Shown: positions 19,926 to 31,590 of the stretch, piece by piece | How positions within the stretch are numbered: position 1 is the first letter of the stretch | How the letters are laid out: the number at the start of each line of letters is the position of its first letter | Origin: Limnohabitans radicicola | Lineage (GTDB): Bacteria; Pseudomonadota; Gammaproteobacteria; Burkholderiales; Burkholderiaceae_C | Length of the DNA: 64,000 nucleotides | Direction of reading: 5' to 3' | Assembly (NCBI RefSeq): GCF_014837235.1 | Contig: NZ_JACYFT010000001.1 | Coordinates: forward strand, 62,001 to 126,000 | The notes under the pieces: generated by a model | What the model was told of the DNA's origin: nothing | Database searches by the model: none | Seen by the model: only the letters and a program-made list of their open reading frames with translations | Made by a program: the position numbers and the translations under genes

Positions 19926-21122
19926 ATGTCTCTGTTTTCTGCTGTCGAAATGGCCCCCCGCGACCCGATCCTGGGTCTGAACGAGCAATACAACGCCGAC
20001 ACCAACCCCAACAAGGTGAACCTGGGCGTGGGCGTGTACTTCGACGACAACGGCAAACTGCCCCTGCTGCAATGCGTGCAGGCCGCCGAAAAAACCATGA
20101 TGTCCACCCCCACAGCGCGTGGCTACCTGCCCATCGACGGCATCGTGGCCTATGACAACGCCGTCAAGGCGCTGGTGTTTGGTGCCGATTCCGACGTGGT
20201 CCAGTCCGGCCGCGTCTCCACCGTGCAAGCCATTGGCGGCACGGGGGGCCTGAAGATCGGTGCCGACTTCCTGAAGAAAGTCAGCCCCAACGCCAAGGTG
20301 CTGATCTCCGACCCCAGCTGGGAAAACCACCGCGCCATTTTTGTGAACGCCGGTTTCGAGGTCGACACCTACGCCTATTACGACGCGGACAAGCGCGGCG
20401 TGAACTTCGATGGCATGCTGGCCAGCCTGAACGCGGCGGCCCCCGGCACCATCGTCGTGCTGCACGCCTGCTGCCACAACCCGACCGGCTACGACATCAC
20501 CGATGCCCAATGGGACCAGGTGATTGCTGTCGTCAAGGCCAAGGGCCTCACGGCTTTCCTGGACATGGCCTACCAGGGCTTTGGCCACGGCATTGCCGAA
20601 GACGGCGCCGTGATCGGCAAGTTCGTGGCCGCCGGCCTGAACATCTTCGTGTCCACGTCTTTTTCCAAGAGCTTCAGCCTGTACGGTGAGCGCGTGGGCG
20701 CCCTGTCGGTGGTGGCCTCTGACAAAGAAGAAGCCGCCCGCGTGCTCTCTCAGCTCAAGATCGCCATCCGCACCAACTACTCCAACCCACCCATCCACGG
20801 TGGCGCGGTGGTGGCTGCCGTGTTGAACAACCCAGAGTTGCGCGCCCAGTGGGAGCAGGAACTGGCTGAAATGCGCGTGCGCATCAAAGCCATGCGCCAG
20901 AAGCTGGTCGACGGCCTCAAAGCCGCTGGCGTCCAACAAGACATGGGCTTCATCACCAGCCAGATTGGCATGTTCAGCTACTCCGGTCTGACCAAAGACC
21001 AGATGGTGCGCCTGCGCAGCGAATTTGGCGTGTACGGCACAGACACTGGCCGCATGTGCGTGGCCGCGCTCAACAGCAAAAACATCGACTACGTCTGCCA
21101 GGCCATTGCCAAAGTGGTGTGA
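19926..21122 (+). CDS. aspartate/aromatic amino acid aminotransferase
   Basis: Class I PLP aminotransferase of the AspC/TyrB group, which moves amino groups between glutamate and oxaloacetate or aromatic keto acids. 398 residues. N-terminal LNLGVGVY-type stretch, NPTGYD (about 180), PLP Lys in STSFSKSFSLYGERVG (about 246), and the substrate-carboxylate Arg near the C-terminus (TGRMCVAALN). The ribosome site AGGA is 7 bp before the ATG. Substrate preference (Asp or Tyr/Phe) cannot be fixed from the sequence. Divergent from uvrB. Confidence 0.93.
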   Translation: MSLFSAVEMAPRDPILGLNEQYNADTNPNKVNLGVGVYFDDNGKLPLLQCVQAAEKTMMSTPTARGYLPIDGIVAYDNAVKALVFGADSDVVQSGRVSTVQAIGGTGGLKIGADFLKKVSPNAKVLISDPSWENHRAIFVNAGFEVDTYAYYDADKRGVNFDGMLASLNAAAPGTIVVLHACCHNPTGYDITDAQWDQVIAVVKAKGLTAFLDMAYQGFGHGIAEDGAVIGKFVAAGLNIFVSTSFSKSFSLYGERVGALSVVASDKEEAARVLSQLKIAIRTNYSNPPIHGGAVVAAVLNNPELRAQWEQELAEMRVRIKAMRQKLVDGLKAAGVQQDMGFITSQIGMFSYSGLTKDQMVRLRSEFGVYGTDTGRMCVAALNSKNIDYVCQAIAKVV

Positions 21123-21146
21123 TTCAATTTACCACGATATGAAATT

Positions 21147-21172
21147 AACCGCCTCTGGGCGGTTTATTTTTG
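21147..21172 (+). terminator. terminator after aminotransferase
   Basis: Stem AACCGCC / GGCGGTT with a TCTG loop, then TATTTTT. Confidence 0.88.
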
Positions 21173-21275
21173 GTGAGTCGTCATCATGACCTTTGATTAG
21201 GGTCAACACTCCATTTTTTTGATCCCCCCGTCCTGTAATATTGCTGCACCGCACCATTGCCTAGGGAAACACACC

Positions 21276-22715
21276 ATGCTTTACCAGATCTACGAAACAC
21301 AACGCTCGATCATGGAGCCCTTCTCCGACCTGGCACAGGCCGCCTCCAAGCTGTACAGCAACCCGCTCAATCCAATGGCCCAGACGCCTTTGGCCCAGCG
21401 CGTATCGGCCGGTTATTCCCTGGTGCACCGTCTTGGCAAGGACTATGTCAAGCCCGAGTTCGGGATCCGCACGGTCAAGGTTCGCGGCACAGACGTTGCC
21501 ATCCATGAGCGCGTGGAGATCGACAAACCCTTCTGCGAGTTGCGTCGTTTCAAGCGTTTTTCGGACGATCCCGCCACGCTCAACCTGCTCAAGAGCCAGC
21601 CACCGGTGCTGATCGTGGCCCCCTTGTCGGGCCACTACGCCACCCTGCTGCGCGACACGGTCAAGACCATGCTGCAGGACCACAAGGTCTACATCACCGA
21701 CTGGAAGAACGCCCGTCTGGTGCCCTTGTCCGACGGTGAGTTCCACCTCGATGACTACGTCAATTACGTGCAGGAATTCATCCGCCACCTGCAATCGATC
21801 TATGGCAACTGCCATGTGATGAGCGTGTGCCAGCCCACGGTGCCTGTGTTGGCTGCCGTCTCGCTGATGGCCAGCCGTGGCGAGAAAACCCCGCTGACCA
21901 TGACCATGATGGGCGGCCCCATCGACGCCCGTCGATCGCCGACCGCGGTCAACAACCTGGCGACCAACAAGAGCTTCGAGTGGTTCGAGAACAACGTGAT
22001 CTACCGCGTGCCACCGAACTTCCCGGGCGCGGGTCGCCGTGTGTATCCCGGCTTTCTGCAGCACACCGGTTTTGTGGCCATGAACCCCGACCGCCACGCC
22101 ACCAGCCACTACGATTACTTCAAGGACCTGATCAAGGGTGACGACGCCAGCGCCGAAGCCCACCGCAAGTTCTACGACGAGTACAACGCCGTGCTGGACA
22201 TGGACGCCGACTACTACCTGGAAACCATCCAGACCGTGTTCCAGGACTTCAAGCTGGTGAATGGCACCTGGGACGTCAAAGGCGTGGATGGCCGTGTGGA
22301 GCGCGTCAAGCCCCAAGACATCCAAAAGACCGCCTTGCTCACCGTCGAAGGCGAGCTGGACGACATCTCCGGATCCGGCCAAACACGCGCGGCGCAAGAC
22401 CTGTGCAGCAGCATCCCCAAAGACCAGCGCACCCACCTGGAAGTGGAAGGCGCAGGCCACTACGGCATCTTCAGTGGCCGCCGCTGGCGCGAAATGGTTT
22501 ACCCACAAGTGGTGAAATTCATCAAGGCCCATGCGCAATCGGCCGGTGCGGCCACGCAACCAGCAACCAGCAAACCCATTGCCAAACCCACTGCCAAAGC
22601 TGCCACCAAAGCGGCGGCCAAGGCCCCGGCCAAAACGGCCAGCAAAGCTGCGCCCGCCAAGGCCAGCAAGCCTGCGGTGAAAACCCAATGGGCTGCGCCC
22701 AAAAAACAAGCCTGA
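21276..22715 (+). CDS. phaZ: intracellular polyhydroxyalkanoate (PHB) depolymerase
   Basis: Mobilises stored PHB in the cytoplasm at the granule surface. 479 residues. ATG 21276 has AGGGA 8 bp upstream. The lipase-box equivalent is SVCQP with Cys185 as nucleophile, the hallmark of Ralstonia-type intracellular PhaZ, where Cys replaces Ser. Asp ([10 protein letters not shown]) and His (EGAGHYGIF) candidates complete the triad. The catalytic part ends near residue 420. The last ~55 residues are a low-complexity Lys/Ala/Pro/Thr tail with repeated AKP/AKA units like those of PhaM/PhaF or histone H1, extending beyond the usual ~420 length. It lies 13 kb from phaCAB and is followed closely by an RsxB-like gene. 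Confidence 0.93.
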   Translation: MLYQIYETQRSIMEPFSDLAQAASKLYSNPLNPMAQTPLAQRVSAGYSLVHRLGKDYVKPEFGIRTVKVRGTDVAIHERVEIDKPFCELRRFKRFSDDPATLNLLKSQPPVLIVAPLSGHYATLLRDTVKTMLQDHKVYITDWKNARLVPLSDGEFHLDDYVNYVQEFIRHLQSIYGNCHVMSVCQPTVPVLAAVSLMASRGEKTPLTMTMMGGPIDARRSPTAVNNLATNKSFEWFENNVIYRVPPNFPGAGRRVYPGFLQHTGFVAMNPDRHATSHYDYFKDLIKGDDASAEAHRKFYDEYNAVLDMDADYYLETIQTVFQDFKLVNGTWDVKGVDGRVERVKPQDIQKTALLTVEGELDDISGSGQTRAAQDLCSSIPKDQRTHLEVEGAGHYGIFSGRRWREMVYPQVVKFIKAHAQSAGAATQPATSKPIAKPTAKAATKAAAKAPAKTASKAAPAKASKPAVKTQWAAPKKQA

Positions 22716-22720
22716 GGTCC

Positions 22721-23419
22721 ATGCCCCAAACTCCCCAAAACGCGCCTGCTCTGCAGGCGCTTTTTTTGGCCATCGACGCGGCCTTGCCGCAAACGCAGTG
22801 CACCCGCTGCGGCTACCCCGATTGCGCAGGCTACGCGCAGGCCATTGCCTGCGGACAAGCCCCCATCAACCAATGCCCACCCGGCGGCCAGGAAGGCATT
22901 GAGCGCCTGGCCCGCATCACTGGCCAGACCGCCCTGCCCCTGAATGCCGAACATGGCAGCGAAGGCCCGCGCCATGTGGCCGTGATTGACGAAGCCTGGT
23001 GCATTGGCTGCACCCTGTGCATCAAAGCCTGCCCAACCGATGCCATTGTGGGGGCCAACAAATTGATGCACACCGTGATCGAGCCCTGGTGCACGGGCTG
23101 CGAACTGTGCATTCCCGTTTGCCCGGTGGACTGCATCCAGCTCGACAACGTGACGGACACACGCACCGGCTGGGCCGCCTGGTCAGTCAAAGAAGCCCAG
23201 ACAGCCCGACAACGCTACGGGTCTCGCCAGATGCGGCTGGTGCGCGAGCAGCAAGCCCACGAGGCCCGCCTGCAAACCGAAGCGCAAATGAAACTGGCCG
23301 ATCTGGCCGCTCACACCAAAATGCCACAAGGCCCCGGTGCCGAAGCCGAGATGGACCGCAAACGCGCCATCATCGAAGCGGCACTGGCCAAAGCAAAAGC
23401 CCGCCAGACCGGAGCCTGA
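22721..23419 (+). CDS. rsxB: RsxB/RnfB-type ferredoxin
   Basis: 232 residues. An N-terminal four-Cys cluster domain (CTRCGYPDC at about 27-35, later Cys in NQCPPGG) is followed by two [4Fe-4S] ferredoxin motifs, [12 protein letters not shown] (about 93-104) and [12 protein letters not shown] (about 123-134), with a charged helical C-terminus. It lacks the N-terminal membrane anchor of full RnfB, and no other rnf/rsx gene is nearby. ATG 22721 starts 5 bp after phaZ; GAGG is only 3 bp before it, overlapping the phaZ stop. A role as an electron carrier, for example for SoxR reduction or Fe-S enzyme maintenance, is inferred. Confidence 0.9.
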   Translation: MPQTPQNAPALQALFLAIDAALPQTQCTRCGYPDCAGYAQAIACGQAPINQCPPGGQEGIERLARITGQTALPLNAEHGSEGPRHVAVIDEAWCIGCTLCIKACPTDAIVGANKLMHTVIEPWCTGCELCIPVCPVDCIQLDNVTDTRTGWAAWSVKEAQTARQRYGSRQMRLVREQQAHEARLQTEAQMKLADLAAHTKMPQGPGAEAEMDRKRAIIEAALAKAKARQTGA

Positions 23420-23453
23420 CGGGCTTTGAGGCGATCACAAAGATCGAGCGGAC

Positions 23454-23936
23454 TCAGGCCGGTTGCGCCGCCAAAGCGGCAAAGGCTTTGACCACTTCGG
23501 CCGGTGCCTGAACCAACTCAATCAACACGCCCTCGCCACCAATCGGGAACTCTTCGTTCGCCTTGGGGTGCAAAAACGTGATGTCAAAACCGGCAGCGCC
23601 CTTGCGGATGCCCCCTGGCGCAAAACGCACGCCCTGCGAAGTGAGCCACTCCACGGCCACGGGCAGGTTGTCGATCCACAGGCCGATGTGGTTGAGTGGC
23701 GTGGTGTGCACGGCAGGCTTTTTCTCGGGGTCCAGCGGCTGCATCAAATCGACCTCGACCTTGAACGGGCCGGTGCCGATCGCACAGATGTCTTCGTCCA
23801 CGTTCTCGCGTTCGCTTTTGAAGGTGCCGGTCACTTCCAGGCCGAACATATCAACCCAGAGTTTTTGCAGGCGGCCCTTGTCAGGCCCGCCGATGGCGAT
23901 CTGCTGGATGCCCAAAACCTTGAATGGCCGTGTCAT
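23454..23936 (-). CDS. VOC-family protein, probable methylmalonyl-CoA epimerase
   Basis: 160 residues of the vicinal oxygen chelate fold (two beta-alpha-beta-beta-beta units). As the last gene of a propionyl-CoA carboxylase / methylmalonyl-CoA mutase operon (it directly abuts pccA) it would interconvert (S)- and (R)-methylmalonyl-CoA. The later metal ligands of the epimerase are present in kind: His in LNHIGLW (about 77) and Glu in LIELVQ (about 147). The first ligand, a His in known epimerases, appears to be Gln12 (GIQQIAIGG). So it is either a variant epimerase or another VOC enzyme recruited to the operon. Confidence 0.72.
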   Translation of the reverse strand: MTRPFKVLGIQQIAIGGPDKGRLQKLWVDMFGLEVTGTFKSERENVDEDICAIGTGPFKVEVDLMQPLDPEKKPAVHTTPLNHIGLWIDNLPVAVEWLTSQGVRFAPGGIRKGAAGFDITFLHPKANEEFPIGGEGVLIELVQAPAEVVKAFAALAAQPA

Positions 23937-25985
23937 TTATTCGAACTCCACGATCATCTGGTCCACCGTCAGCGATTCGCCCTTGGCCGCGACCACTTTC
24001 TTGACCACACCGTCTTGCGCGGCAAAGAGCACGTTTTCCATTTTCATGGCCTCGATCACGGCCACACGCTCGCCGGCCTGCACCTTCTGGCCAGGCTGCA
24101 CAGACACCTCGACCAGGAGGCCAGGCATGGGCGAAATCACATAGCGGCTCAAATCAGGCGGTGCCTTGAACGGCATGAGCTTGTGCAGCTCGGCCATGCG
24201 GGGCGACATGACCAGCGCTTCGATGCGGGTGCCGTTGTGCTGCACTTGCAGGGCCAAGGGGTTTTTGACGGTGCCGCGTTCGACCTGCGCGGTGAAAGGC
24301 TGGCCGTTGCAAGTGCCTTCGATGCGGATATCGTTCAGGCGTGAATTGCTTTCGATCGCGTAGGTTTTGCCGTCCACGGTGATCTGCGCCACACCGGACT
24401 TGCCCACGAACTCGTCCACGTGCACTTGCACATAGCGGTTGTTGCCGCCCTGACCCAATTCGACCACGGTGTAGTCCTGGCCGACCTTGACGTCGTAACC
24501 GGGCAACTGGCCGCTCAGGTTGGCAGCGCGTTCACGCGACTTGCGGCGCACAAAGGCGGCCAATGCAGCCAGGAAGTCGTGGTCCTCGTGTGGCACATCT
24601 TCGGCGCGGAAGCCGTGGGCATAGTGCTCAGCGATGAAGCCGGTGTTGAACTGGCCTGTCACGAACTTGGGATGCGCCAGCAAAGCGGCCTGGAACGGGA
24701 TGTTGGAGCTGATGCCACGGATCACAAAACCGTTCAAGGCTTCACGCATCTTGGCAATCGCTTCATTGCGGTCCTTGCCGTGCACGATGAGCTTGGCGAT
24801 CATCGAGTCATAGAACATCGGGATCTCGCCGCCGTCCTGCACACCGGTATCCACACGCACGCCCTGCAAGGCGCTGGTGTTGCCCTGGAACATGCTCTGC
24901 TTGGGTGTCTGGAAACGCACCAGGCGGCCTGTCGATGGCAAGAAATTGCGGAAAGGGTCTTCGGCGTTGATGCGGCACTCGATGGCCCAGCCATCGCGCT
25001 TGACATCGGCTTGTGTGAACGCCAGTTTCTCGCCAGCGGCCACACGGATCATCTGCTCGACCAGGTCGAGGCCAGTGATGCACTCGGTCACCGGGTGCTC
25101 CACCTGCAGACGGGTGTTCATTTCGAGGAAGTAGAAATCCTGGTCTTTGCCGACCACAAATTCCACCGTACCCGCAGACTGGTATTTCACGGCTTTGGCC
25201 AAGGCCACCGCCTGCTCGCCCATGGCTTTGCGGGTGGCATCCGAGATGAAAGGCGACGGTGCCTCCTCAATCACTTTTTGGTGACGGCGCTGGATCGAGC
25301 ACTCGCGCTCGTTCAGGTACACCACGTTGCCGTGGCTGTCGCCCAAGATTTGAATCTCAATGTGGCGAGGCTCCAGCACGTATTTTTCGATGAACACGCG
25401 GTCATCGCCAAAGCTGTTGCGCGCCTCGTTGCGGCAAGAGGTGAAGCCTTCAAAAGCTTCCTTGTCATTGAAGGCGACACGCAGGCCCTTGCCGCCGCCA
25501 CCGGCCGAAGCCTTGATCATGACGGGGTAGCCAATGCCCTTGGCGATCTCGACCGCTTGCTCGGCGGTGTCAATGGCGTCGTTGTAGCCGGGGATGGTGT
25601 TGACCTTGGCTTCGTTGGCCAGTTTTTTGGAGGCGATCTTGTCGCCCATCGCTGCGATGGAGTGGGCCTTGGGGCCGATGAAGGCAATGCCTTCTTCTTC
25701 GCAGCGCTTGGCGAAGTCGGTGTTCTCGCTCAAGAAACCATAGCCAGGGTGGATCGCCTGCGCGCCCGTGGCTTTGGCCGCCGCGATGATTTTTTCAGCC
25801 ACCAGATACGACTCACGCGAAGGCGCGGGGCCAAGCAACACGGCTTCGTCGGCCAACTGCACATGGCGTGCTTCTTTGTCGGCCTCAGAGTAAACAGCCA
25901 CGGTTTGGATGCCCATTTTGTGGGCGGTGGCGATGACACGGCAGGCGATTTCGCCGCGGTTGGCAATCAGAATTTTGGTAAACAT
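23937..25985 (-). CDS. pccA: propionyl-CoA carboxylase alpha subunit (biotin-containing)
   Basis: Biotin carboxylase plus biotin carrier subunit; makes carboxybiotin for PccB. 682 residues. The biotin carboxylase domain (about 1-445) starts FTKILIANRGEIACR, with ATP-grasp GGGGKGLR near 165. A BT linker domain follows, then the BCCP domain with the biotinylated Lys648 in EAMKMEN, 34 residues from the end. ATG 25985 was chosen for the strong AGGAG about 9 bp upstream; the open frame extends into pccB. Operon context (pccB, mutase, MeaB) selects propionyl-CoA over acetyl-CoA or methylcrotonyl-CoA. Confidence 0.94.
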   Translation of the reverse strand: MFTKILIANRGEIACRVIATAHKMGIQTVAVYSEADKEARHVQLADEAVLLGPAPSRESYLVAEKIIAAAKATGAQAIHPGYGFLSENTDFAKRCEEEGIAFIGPKAHSIAAMGDKIASKKLANEAKVNTIPGYNDAIDTAEQAVEIAKGIGYPVMIKASAGGGGKGLRVAFNDKEAFEGFTSCRNEARNSFGDDRVFIEKYVLEPRHIEIQILGDSHGNVVYLNERECSIQRRHQKVIEEAPSPFISDATRKAMGEQAVALAKAVKYQSAGTVEFVVGKDQDFYFLEMNTRLQVEHPVTECITGLDLVEQMIRVAAGEKLAFTQADVKRDGWAIECRINAEDPFRNFLPSTGRLVRFQTPKQSMFQGNTSALQGVRVDTGVQDGGEIPMFYDSMIAKLIVHGKDRNEAIAKMREALNGFVIRGISSNIPFQAALLAHPKFVTGQFNTGFIAEHYAHGFRAEDVPHEDHDFLAALAAFVRRKSRERAANLSGQLPGYDVKVGQDYTVVELGQGGNNRYVQVHVDEFVGKSGVAQITVDGKTYAIESNSRLNDIRIEGTCNGQPFTAQVERGTVKNPLALQVQHNGTRIEALVMSPRMAELHKLMPFKAPPDLSRYVISPMPGLLVEVSVQPGQKVQAGERVAVIEAMKMENVLFAAQDGVVKKVVAAKGESLTVDQMIVEFE

Positions 25986-26005
25986 TTTGTTCTTCTCCTT
26001 GGCAA

Positions 26006-27538
26006 TCACAGTGGAATGTTCCCGTGCTTGCGCCATGGGTTTTCAATCTTCTTGTCTTTGAGCATGACCAGCGAGCGGGCAATGCGCTTGCGGGTTTCGT
26101 GGGGCTGGATGACATCGTCGATGAAGCCACGCGCACCGGCCACAAAGGGGTTGGCAAAGCGGGCTTTGTATTCAGCTTCCTTGGCGGCCAGTTTTTCGGG
26201 GTCACCCTTGTCTTCGCGGAAGATGATTTCCACCGCGCCCTTGGCCCCCATCACCGCGATTTCGGCGTTGGGCCAGGAGAAATTCACGTCACCGCGCAGG
26301 TGCTTGGAGGCCATCACGTCGTACGCGCCGCCGTAGGCCTTGCGGGTGATGACGGTGATTTTGGGCACCGTGCACTCGGCGTACGCGTAAAGCAGTTTGG
26401 CACCGTGCTTGATGATGCCGCCAAACTCCTGGCTGGTGCCGGGCATGAAACCGGGCACGTCGACGAAAGTGATGACGGGGATGTTGAACGCGTCGCAGAA
26501 ACGCACAAAGCGGGCCGCCTTGATGGAGCTCTTGATGTCCAGGCAACCGGCCAGCACCAGCGGCTGATTCGCCACGATGCCCACAGTCTGACCGTCCATG
26601 CGGGCAAAACCGATCAGGATGTTCTTGGCATAGTCGGGTTGCAGTTCGAAGAAGTCACCATCGTCCACGGTCTTAACGATGAGCTCCTTCATGTCATAGG
26701 CCTTGTTGGGGTTATCGGGCACCAAGGTGTCCAAGCTCATGTCCATGCGGTCGGTCGGATCACCGCTCTTGCGCACGGGCGCCTTTTCGCGGTTGTTGAG
26801 CGGCAAGTAGTTGTACAGGCGGCGCAGCATGAGCAGCGCTTCCACATCGTTTTCAAAGGCCATGTCGGCCACACCGCTCTTGGTGGTATGGGTCACGGCA
26901 CCGCCGAGCTCTTCGGCGGTCACTTCTTCGTGGGTCACGGTCTTGACCACGTCAGGACCCGTCACGAACATGTAAGACGTGTCTTTCACCATGAAAATGA
27001 AGTCGGTGAGCGCTGGCGAGTACACAGCACCACCAGCCGAGGGGCCCATGATCATGCTGATCTGGGGCACCACACCGCTGGCCATGACGTTGCGCTGGAA
27101 CACTTCAGCGTAGCCGCCCAAAGACGCCACGCCTTCCTGGATGCGGGCGCCGCCCGAATCGTTCAGGCCAATCACGGGCGCGCCGACCTTCATGGCCTGG
27201 TCCATGATCTTGCAGATCTTTTCAGCATGTGTTTCGGACAGGGCACCACCATAAACGGTGAAGTCCTGGCTGAACACGAAGACCAAGCGGCCGTTGATCA
27301 TGCCGTAGCCGGTGACCACGCCGTCGCCGGGGATCTTGTTGGCTTCCATGCCGAAGTCGGTGCAACGGTGTTCGACGAACATGTCCCACTCTTCGAAAGT
27401 GCCTTCGTCCAGCAAGACTTCGATGCGCTCACGGGCCGTGAGCTTGCCTTTGACGTGCTGCGCATCAATGCGCTTTTGCCCGCCACCCAAGCGGGCCGCA
27501 GCGCGCTTTTTTTCCAGTTGTTCGATGATGTCTTGCAT
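26006..27538 (-). CDS. pccB: propionyl-CoA carboxylase beta subunit
   Basis: Carboxyltransferase subunit that moves the carboxyl group from biotin to propionyl-CoA. 510 residues, the usual length. Carboxyltransferase core with [17 protein letters not shown] (acyl-CoA side) and the C-terminal half [21 protein letters not shown]. Start [12 protein letters not shown] at 27538; the frame is open upstream to 27874, but that stretch overlaps meaB antisense-like sequence and has no family match. It lies 35 bp after meaB and 20 bp before pccA. Confidence 0.95.
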   Translation of the reverse strand: MQDIIEQLEKKRAAARLGGGQKRIDAQHVKGKLTARERIEVLLDEGTFEEWDMFVEHRCTDFGMEANKIPGDGVVTGYGMINGRLVFVFSQDFTVYGGALSETHAEKICKIMDQAMKVGAPVIGLNDSGGARIQEGVASLGGYAEVFQRNVMASGVVPQISMIMGPSAGGAVYSPALTDFIFMVKDTSYMFVTGPDVVKTVTHEEVTAEELGGAVTHTTKSGVADMAFENDVEALLMLRRLYNYLPLNNREKAPVRKSGDPTDRMDMSLDTLVPDNPNKAYDMKELIVKTVDDGDFFELQPDYAKNILIGFARMDGQTVGIVANQPLVLAGCLDIKSSIKAARFVRFCDAFNIPVITFVDVPGFMPGTSQEFGGIIKHGAKLLYAYAECTVPKITVITRKAYGGAYDVMASKHLRGDVNFSWPNAEIAVMGAKGAVEIIFREDKGDPEKLAAKEAEYKARFANPFVAGARGFIDDVIQPHETRKRIARSLVMLKDKKIENPWRKHGNIPL

Positions 27539-27573
27539 GGTTGCTCTCTCTTTTCTCCAGGAAGATTCCAGAT

Positions 27574-28587
27574 TCAACTCTGCGCCTGGTAGGCGCTGAG
27601 CAGTTGACGGGCAGCGGTCGATGCAGCCAGCTGGCCCGCCGCGACTTGTTGACTCAGTTGGGGCAGCAGCGTTTGCACACGCGGCTGCGCCCGGAAATTT
27701 TGTTTCAGACCGGCGTCGATGCGTTCCCACATCCACGACAGGGCTTGTTGTTGACGACGCATGCCAAAGCGCCCGTTTTTGTGCTGAATGGCCTTGAACT
27801 CGCTCACGGCCGCCCAGAAACTGTCCACACCTTGATTCAGCAAAGCACTGATCTGCACCACCTTGGGGTGCCAAACGCTCTCGTCGCCGTGCATGTGGCC
27901 TGAGGAGGCGTGCATGCCCAGCAATTGCAGGGCGCTGGTGATCTGCAGCTGCGCGCGGGTCGCAGCGATGGCGTCGATGTCAGCCTTGTTGATGACCACC
28001 AGATCGGCAATCTCCATCACGCCTTTTTTGATGGCCTGCAGATCGTCGCCCGCATTGGGCAGTTGCAACAGCACAAACATGTCGCTCATGTTGGCCACCG
28101 CCGTCTCGCTCTGGCCCACACCCACGGTCTCGACGATGACCACGTCGTAGCCTGCGGCCTCGCACACCAGCATGGCTTCGCGGGTTTTTTCGGCCACACC
28201 GCCCAGCGTGCCGCTGCTGGGGCTGGGCCGGATGTAGGCCTGCGGGTGCACACTCAAATGCTCCATGCGCGTCTTGTCGCCCAGAATCGACCCGCCCGAC
28301 ACAGTGCTGGAGGGATCGACCGCCAGCACCGCCACGCGATGGCCCTGCCCAATCAGGTACAGGCCCAGCGCCTCGATGAAAGTGGACTTGCCCACACCCG
28401 GCACACCGCTGATGCCCAAGCGAAACGAGTTGCCCGTGTGCGGCAGCATGGCTGTGAGCAGTTCGTCGGCTTGCGCCCGGTGGTCGGCGCGGGTGGATTC
28501 GAGCAACGTGATCGCCTTGGCCATGGCGCGGCGCTGCACAGGCGCGGAGCCCTGCAGTAAACCTGGCAACAACTGATCAGGCGTCAC
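27574..28587 (-). CDS. meaB: methylmalonyl-CoA mutase chaperone GTPase MeaB
   Basis: G3E-family GTPase (ArgK/MeaB) that loads and protects the B12 cofactor of methylmalonyl-CoA mutase. 337 residues. P-loop GVPGVGKS near 60, Mg/switch regions VDPSS and ETVGVGQSE, and the guanine-specificity NKAD near 200. GTG 28587 is the likely start (AGGA 7 bp before it). The open frame continues into the mutase gene without support. It lies 22 bp after the mutase gene. Confidence 0.94.
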   Translation of the reverse strand: MTPDQLLPGLLQGSAPVQRRAMAKAITLLESTRADHRAQADELLTAMLPHTGNSFRLGISGVPGVGKSTFIEALGLYLIGQGHRVAVLAVDPSSTVSGGSILGDKTRMEHLSVHPQAYIRPSPSSGTLGGVAEKTREAMLVCEAAGYDVVIVETVGVGQSETAVANMSDMFVLLQLPNAGDDLQAIKKGVMEIADLVVINKADIDAIAATRAQLQITSALQLLGMHASSGHMHGDESVWHPKVVQISALLNQGVDSFWAAVSEFKAIQHKNGRFGMRRQQQALSWMWERIDAGLKQNFRAQPRVQTLLPQLSQQVAAGQLAASTAARQLLSAYQAQS

Positions 28588-28609
28588 ACCGTTGTCCTGA
28601 CGGGGGAGA

Positions 28610-30766
<2,157 letters not shown>

Positions 30767-30825
30767 GGCTCACCGCTTTCGAGACAAAAATTGCTGTCGC
30801 TGATTTTGGCAGCCCATGGCTGCCT

Positions 30826-30837
30826 ACCGGCTTACAA
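30826..30837. repeat. 12-bp direct repeat, copy 1 (candidate operator)
   Basis: ACCGGCTTACAA, identical to 30875-30886, in the divergent promoter region between the mutase operon and the GntR gene. Confidence 0.45.
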
Positions 30838-30874
30838 GCATTGTGATTCATAATTATTGATGCAAAATATTTTA

Positions 30875-30886
30875 ACCGGCTTACAA
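30875..30886. repeat. 12-bp direct repeat, copy 2 (candidate operator)
   Basis: Second copy of ACCGGCTTACAA, starting 49 bp from the first. The AT-rich spacer contains the imperfect dyad TCATAATTATTGA (about 30848-30860). Any of these may be the site of the neighbouring GntR regulator. Confidence 0.45.
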
Positions 30887-30949
30887 TCCGGCATCTGAAA
30901 TGTCTTCCAAGACGCCTGATGGACCCGTTCCAAGCCTGATTCTTTAGCC

Positions 30950-31585
30950 ATGTCTGCCCTCTCGCTCGCACCACGCGCCCTGTACGAAGAAGTTGCCGAA
31001 CTGCTGCGCCAGCGCATCTTTGCCCGCGAACTGGAGCCCGGCAGCTGGATCGATGAGCTGAGGATTGCCGAAGCTCTGGGCATCAGCCGCACCCCGCTGC
31101 GCGAAGCCCTCAAAGTCCTGGCCGCCGAAGGCCTGGTGACCATGAAGGTGCGCCGTGGCGCCTACGTGACCGAGGTCAGCGAAAAAGACCTGCGCGACGT
31201 ATACCACCTGCTGGCCTTGCTGGAATCCGACGCGGCCCGCATGGTGGCCCAAAAGGCGAGCGATGCGCAAATGGGCCAAATCCAGCAGCTGCAACAAGAC
31301 CTTGAAAACGCCACCGGCGACCGTGACCGGTTCTTCCAGATCAACGAGGCTTTCCACATGCTGCTGCTGCAGATCGCGGACAACCGCTGGCGCGACCAGA
31401 TGGTGGCCGACCTGCGCAAGGTGATGAAACTCAACCGGCACAACTCGCTGTTCAAGGAAGGCCGCATCGAGCAGTCCTTGGCCGAGCACCGGGACATTGT
31501 GGACGCCTTGACAACACGCCAGCCAGAACTGGCAGCCGAGCGCATGTCGGCCCACTTCACGAACGGCCTGCAGGCCGCGCAGTAA
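30950..31585 (+). CDS. GntR-family (FadR/FCD) transcription regulator
   Basis: 211 residues. N-terminal winged helix-turn-helix (LYEEVAELLRQRIF, then EALGISRTPLREALKVLAAEG at about 42-62) and a C-terminal all-helical FCD ligand domain (about 85-205) with His/Asp residues suited to a metal-dependent organic-acid pocket (NEAFH, AEHRDIVDAL). It is divergent from the mutase operon across a 183-bp gap with a repeated 12-mer, so a role in sensing a propionate-pathway acid and controlling that operon is likely but inferred. Confidence 0.9.
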   Translation: MSALSLAPRALYEEVAELLRQRIFARELEPGSWIDELRIAEALGISRTPLREALKVLAAEGLVTMKVRRGAYVTEVSEKDLRDVYHLLALLESDAARMVAQKASDAQMGQIQQLQQDLENATGDRDRFFQINEAFHMLLLQIADNRWRDQMVADLRKVMKLNRHNSLFKEGRIEQSLAEHRDIVDALTTRQPELAAERMSAHFTNGLQAAQ

Positions 31586-31590
31586 GCAGA

